From assembly GCA_023386255.1 (NCBI GenBank), contig JAEWKB010000050.1, forward strand, positions 1 to 9,412: a DNA stretch of 9,412 nucleotides, read 5' to 3'. Shown in pieces: positions 6,770 to 9,412 of this stretch (positions within the stretch are counted from its first letter, which is position 1; every line of letters starts with the position of its first letter). Below the pieces are notes generated by a model. It had not been told where the DNA came from. It did no database searches and saw only the letters and a program-made list of their open reading frames with translations. The DNA comes from Bacteroidota bacterium. Lineage in GTDB: Bacteria > Bacteroidota > Bacteroidia > Flavobacteriales > Flavobacteriaceae. Position numbers and translations under genes: made by a program.

Positions 6770-6792
6770 TACATGTAAAGTTCATAAATTTG
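6763..6792 (+). promoter_or_regulatory. Promoter for the DUF5522 gene (-33-like and -7 boxes)
   Basis: TAAATTTG at 6785-6792 is an exact -7 match (TAnnTTTG). A TTC at 6763-6765, one base off the -33 TTG, sits 19 bp upstream, within the usual spacing. The -7 box ends just 5 nt before the ATG at 6798, so the expected transcription start is at or next to the start codon, implying a leaderless mRNA. The -33-like part lies inside the first codons of the divergent HEKIH gene. Confidence 0.6.
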
Positions 6793-6797
6793 CGGGT

Positions 6798-6974
6798 ATG
6801 TACAGCAATAATTCTGACAATAAATTAACTGAAGGTGAAGATTATTACCTTACGCCCGAAGGGTACAAGGTATTTACCGAAACATTTCATTTAAGGCGGG
6901 GCTACTGTTGCAAAAGCGGATGCCGCCACTGCCCGTACGGGTATGATAAAAAAACAGGAACTTTTAAAAAGTGA
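6798..6974 (+). CDS. DUF5522 family Cys-rich mini-protein
   Basis: A 58-codon gene starting ATG at 6798-6800 and ending TGA at 6972-6974. After a polar N-terminus the body YLTPEGYKVFTETFHLRRG (17-35) leads into a cysteine cluster CCKSGCRHCPYG (37-48) with cysteines at 37, 38, 42 and 45. This is the DUF5522 signature almost end to end, so the gene is complete despite its size. The CC-x3-C-x2-C pattern plus H44 suggests metal or iron-sulfur binding, but the family has no established function. A -7 box immediately upstream points to leaderless expression. It lies 69 bp before hutU on the same strand and could be co-transcribed with it; the two are not known to be functionally linked. Confidence 0.88.
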   Translation: MYSNNSDNKLTEGEDYYLTPEGYKVFTETFHLRRGYCCKSGCRHCPYGYDKKTGTFKK

Positions 6975-6976
6975 TC

Positions 6977-7037
6977 AGTACTCAGTAACCGGTTGGCAGT
7001 ACGCCGGCTGAACACTGAACACTGAACACTGAATACT
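6977..7037. repeat. Imperfect palindromic spacer between DUF5522 and hutU
   Basis: AGTACTCAGT (6977-6986) pairs with ACTGAATACT (7028-7037) at 9 of 10 positions. Between them are the perfect palindromes AACCGGTT (6987-6994) and GCCGGC (7003-7008) and a direct repeat CAGTAC (6976-6981 and 6997-7002). The right arm falls within the tandem repeat. It could form a structured leader or a terminator for DUF5522, but there is no U-tract. Confidence 0.5.
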
Positions 7038-7042
7038 AAATA
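7008..7042 (+). repeat. 7-bp tandem repeat directly before the hutU start codon
   Basis: Five consecutive 7-bp units: CTGAACA three times (7008-7028), then CTGAATA (7029-7035) and CTAAATA (7036-7042), with one T before the ATG at 7044. The last two copies drift towards A/T, which may favour ribosome access. The array occupies the space where a ribosome binding site or promoter would be expected. Copy number could vary by slippage; the effect on expression is inference. Confidence 0.8.
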
Positions 7043-7043
7043 T

Positions 7044-9032
7044 ATGACATTTCACGAACAAATACAGGAAGGCATCCCTTCCGTTTTACCACAACCCAAG
7101 CCTTATGATCCGGCTATAAACCACGCGCCGAAGCGTAAGGAGATTTTATCGGCAGAAGAAAAGAAGCTGGCGCTACGCAATGCACTGCGCTATTTTGAGC
7201 CGCAGCACCATGCAGAGCTTATAAAAGAATTTAGCGATGAACTGGAGAAATACGGCCGTATTTATATGTACCGCCTCCGCCCGGATTATAAAATGTATGC
7301 CAGGCCAATAAGTGAGTATCCCGGTAAAAGCGAACAGGCTAAAGCCATTATGCTGATGATACAGAACAACCTGGACTATGCTGTAGCGCAGCACCCGCAT
7401 GAGCTTATTACCTACGGTGGCAATGGTGCGGTTTTTAGCAACTGGGCGCAGTACAGGCTCACTATGAAGTACCTGAGCGAAATGACCGATGAGCAAACGC
7501 TGGTTATGTACAGCGGGCACCCTATGGGCCTGTTCCCATCGCATAAAGACGCGCCAAGGGTAGTGGTAACCAACGGGATGATGATACCCAATTATTCTAA
7601 GCAGGATGACTGGGAGAAATTTAATGCGTTGGGCGTAACGCAGTATGGGCAGATGACCGCAGGGAGCTACATGTACATAGGCCCTCAAGGAATTGTACAT
7701 GGTACTACTATAACGGTTTTTAACGGTGGCAGGAAAATATCTAAAGCAGGCGAAGGGCTTGCAGGAAAGGTATTTGTAACATCGGGCCTTGGCGGTATGA
7801 GCGGTGCCCAGCCAAAGGCAGGTAACATTGCCGGCTGCATTACTGTATGTGCTGAAGTTAACCCTAAAGCCGTTACCACGCGCCACAGCCAGGGTTGGGT
7901 AGATGAAGTAATAACCGATCTTGATGAGCTGGTAAGCAGGGTTAAAAAAGCTAAAGAAGCTAAAGAGGTTGTTTCAATAGCATATCAGGGCAATGTAGTG
8001 GATGTATGGGAAAAATTTGATACAGAAAATCTATATATCGACTTAGGCAGTGACCAGACATCATTGCACAATCCGTGGGCAGGAGGGTACTACCCGGTGG
8101 GGCTTTCCTTTGAAGAAGCCAATACAATGATGGCTGAAAATCCGGAGCAGTTTAAACAGAAAGTGCAGGAGTCGCTGCGCAGGCAGGCCGCCGCTATAAA
8201 TAAGCACACGGCTAAAGGCACCTACTTCTTTGATTACGGGAATGCTTTTTTACTTGAAGCGTCGCGCGCCGGGGCTGATATAATGGCACCAAACGGCATC
8301 GACTTTAAGTATCCGAGCTATGTTCAGGACATTATGGGGCCTATGTGCTTTGACTATGGCTTTGGGCCGTTCCGTTGGGTGTGTGCTTCGGGCAAGCCTG
8401 AAGATTTAGCTAAAACTGATGCTATTGCGGCTTCAGTATTAGAAGAAATGGCTGCAACAGCACCTGCCGAGATAAAGCAGCAGATGGAAGATAACATCCG
8501 CTGGATAAAAGGTGCGCAGGAAAATAAGCTTGTTGTAGGCTCGCAGGCACGCATACTTTATGCCGACGCCGAAGGCCGTATAAAAATTGCAGAAGCTTTT
8601 AATAAAGCCATAGCTAATGGTGAAATAGGTTACGTAATATTAGGCCGCGACCATCATGATGTGTCGGGTACCGACTCGCCTTACCGTGAAACTTCGAACA
8701 TATATGATGGCTCTCGTTTTACCGCTGATATGGCCATACATAATGTAATTGGCGACAGCTTCCGCGGAGCTACATGGGTGAGCATTCACAACGGCGGCGG
8801 AGTAGGCTGGGGGGAGGTTATAAACGGCGGATTTGGTATGGTTCTTGATGGTTCTACCGATGCATCAAGGCGCTTGCAATCAATGCTTTTTTGGGATGTA
8901 AACAATGGTATTGCCAGGAGGAGCTGGGCCAGGAACGATGAGGCTATTTTTGCCATAAAACGTGCCATGGAAAGCCAGCCGCTGCTTAAGGTAACCTTAC
9001 CCAACAAAGTTGATGATGCTTTGCTAGGCTAA
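7044..9032 (+). CDS. hutU: urocanate hydratase (urocanase), long form
   Basis: A 662-residue cytosolic NAD-dependent enzyme that hydrates urocanate to 4-imidazolone-5-propanoate, the second step of histidine degradation. Recognised motifs are YGGNGAVFSNW (124-134), the glycine-rich NAD-binding GLGGMSGAQPKAG (248-260), DQTSLHNP (337-344), FDYGN (396-400), GPMCFDYGFGPFRW (432-445; C435 corresponds by eye to the active-site Cys410 of Pseudomonas putida HutU), GRDHHDVSGTDSPYRET (534-550) and IHNGGGVGWGEVINGG (581-596). Classical bacterial HutU is about 557 residues; this length is closer to the animal UROC1 type (about 676). The extra length includes an N-terminal extension of roughly 70 residues. 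The ATG lies one base after a 7-bp tandem repeat. No hutH, hutI, hutG or regulator is in the window, so the rest of the pathway must be elsewhere. Confidence 0.97.
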   Translation: MTFHEQIQEGIPSVLPQPKPYDPAINHAPKRKEILSAEEKKLALRNALRYFEPQHHAELIKEFSDELEKYGRIYMYRLRPDYKMYARPISEYPGKSEQAKAIMLMIQNNLDYAVAQHPHELITYGGNGAVFSNWAQYRLTMKYLSEMTDEQTLVMYSGHPMGLFPSHKDAPRVVVTNGMMIPNYSKQDDWEKFNALGVTQYGQMTAGSYMYIGPQGIVHGTTITVFNGGRKISKAGEGLAGKVFVTSGLGGMSGAQPKAGNIAGCITVCAEVNPKAVTTRHSQGWVDEVITDLDELVSRVKKAKEAKEVVSIAYQGNVVDVWEKFDTENLYIDLGSDQTSLHNPWAGGYYPVGLSFEEANTMMAENPEQFKQKVQESLRRQAAAINKHTAKGTYFFDYGNAFLLEASRAGADIMAPNGIDFKYPSYVQDIMGPMCFDYGFGPFRWVCASGKPEDLAKTDAIAASVLEEMAATAPAEIKQQMEDNIRWIKGAQENKLVVGSQARILYADAEGRIKIAEAFNKAIANGEIGYVILGRDHHDVSGTDSPYRETSNIYDGSRFTADMAIHNVIGDSFRGATWVSIHNGGGVGWGEVINGGFGMVLDGSTDASRRLQSMLFWDVNNGIARRSWARNDEAIFAIKRAMESQPLLKVTLPNKVDDALLG

Positions 9033-9041
9033 TACTTCAGT

Positions 9042-9096
9042 AAAGTTAATTGCCGTAGCCGGTGCAAATATCTCCTTCTATAGAATAATTAACTTT
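9042..9096. repeat. 10-bp inverted repeat between hutU and the DUF4136 gene
   Basis: AAAGTTAATT (9042-9051) and AATTAACTTT (9087-9096) are exact reverse complements with 35 nt between, and the right arm runs into a short T-run (to 9098). It starts 10 nt after the hutU stop and ends 7 nt before the next ATG. It could be a weak A/T-rich terminator for hutU or a paired regulator site for the lipoprotein gene. No good -7 promoter match was seen in this gap. Confidence 0.4.
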
Positions 9097-9103
9097 TTGA
9101 ATT

Positions 9104-9412
9104 ATGAAATCTATAAAATTGCTATCGTTGTTTTTCATTACAGCTGTTATTACTTCGTGCAGCTCGGTAAGGGTTGCTTCAGATTATGATGACAATGCTG
9201 TGTTTACAGGTTACAAAACCTATGCCTTTTTTAAAGAAGGAATAGATAAGGCGGATATTTCTGACCTGGACAAGAAGAGGATTATGCGTGCTGTTGATGA
9301 GGAGTTTACCAGGAAAGGCTATACCAAGAGCGAGAGGCCCGACCTGCTGGTGAACATCTTTACCAAATCGCGTAAGGAAGTTGACATCAACCAGATGTAC
9401 TCCGGCTGGGGC
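9104..9412 (+). CDS. DUF4136 family lipoprotein (C-terminus beyond window)
   Basis: 103 codons are visible from ATG 9104-9106 to the right edge, with no stop. The signal peptide has Lys at 2 and 5, a hydrophobic core and the lipobox ITSC with the lipid-modified cysteine at 19. The mature part starts SSVRVASDYD and continues NAVFTGYKTYAFF (31-43), then a helix DLDKKRIMRAVDEEFTRKGY (53-72) and RPDLLVNIFTK (77-87). This order (a D-Y-D start, a YKTYAF strand, a helix ending KGY, then a PDLLV strand) is typical of DUF4136, small outer-membrane or periplasmic lipoproteins of unknown function that usually run to about 170-200 residues. No operon partner is visible; it follows hutU by 71 bp and may have its own promoter. 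Confidence 0.88.
   Translation, partial: MKSIKLLSLFFITAVITSCSSVRVASDYDDNAVFTGYKTYAFFKEGIDKADISDLDKKRIMRAVDEEFTRKGYTKSERPDLLVNIFTKSRKEVDINQMYSGWG

Noticed and set aside
7173..7886. Long antisense open frame (237 codons) within hutU
   Set aside because: It lies wholly inside a clearly real urocanase gene, has no recognisable domain, and its composition looks like the reverse of coding sequence.
6798..9032. hut operon or histidine-utilisation island
   Set aside because: Only hutU is present; DUF5522 and DUF4136 have no known role in histidine breakdown.
1..9412. CRISPR array, insertion sequence, prophage, tRNA or defence system
   Set aside because: No spaced direct repeats of the right size, no transposase or integrase, no cloverleaf, and no defence-type domain set was seen on either strand.

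Overview
This 9.4 kb window looks like ordinary chromosomal DNA of a member of the Bacteroidota, most likely a Flavobacteriaceae (Flavobacterium-like) species. The reasons are the families present (DUF983, DUF1761, DUF5522, DUF4136, App1-type DUF2183, a long-form urocanase), the absence of clear Shine-Dalgarno sequences before the starts, short A-rich leaders, and several matches to the Bacteroidota -7 promoter element TAnnTTTG. I see no phage, transposon, CRISPR, tRNA or rRNA, and no sign of a recently acquired island.

Layout, left to right: a DUF983 zinc-ribbon membrane protein (minus, cut by the left edge) is divergent from an ABC-F translation-type ATPase (plus, 404-2311). A 76-bp palindromic repeat (2333-2408) fills the gap to a convergent two-gene minus-strand unit: an App1-type phosphatidate phosphatase (2762-3733) followed 25 bp later by a small Pro/Thr-rich lipoprotein (2419-2736). 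Divergent from the phosphatase is a diacylglycerol-kinase-family lipid kinase (3802-4692). Its last 8 bp overlap the end of a convergent GNAT/FemAB-like acyltransferase (4685-5827, GTG start). Upstream of the acyltransferase, on the same strand, lie a strong hairpin (5837-5862), a DUF1761 membrane protein (5876-6358, own -7 box) and a small HEKIH-containing protein (6443-6769). Divergent from the last, with only 28 bp between start codons, is a 58-aa DUF5522 gene (6798-6974) that is probably read from a leaderless transcript. Then come a 7-bp tandem repeat inside a larger palindromic spacer, the urocanate hydratase gene hutU (7044-9032), and the start of a DUF4136 lipoprotein (9104 to the right edge).

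How the genes fit together: most are independent housekeeping or accessory functions. The one coherent functional link is the divergent lipid pair. App1-type enzymes turn phosphatidate into diacylglycerol and DAG-kinase-family enzymes catalyse the reverse phosphorylation, so the pair could set a phosphatidate/diacylglycerol balance; this is inference from family and position. HutU performs the second step of histidine breakdown, but no other hut gene is in the window.

The less ordinary features are the intergenic structures (palindrome, tandem repeat, the hairpin 9 nt before a GTG start), the leaderless short gene, and the uncharacterised HExxH mini-protein. I found no convincing evidence for a new multi-gene system.
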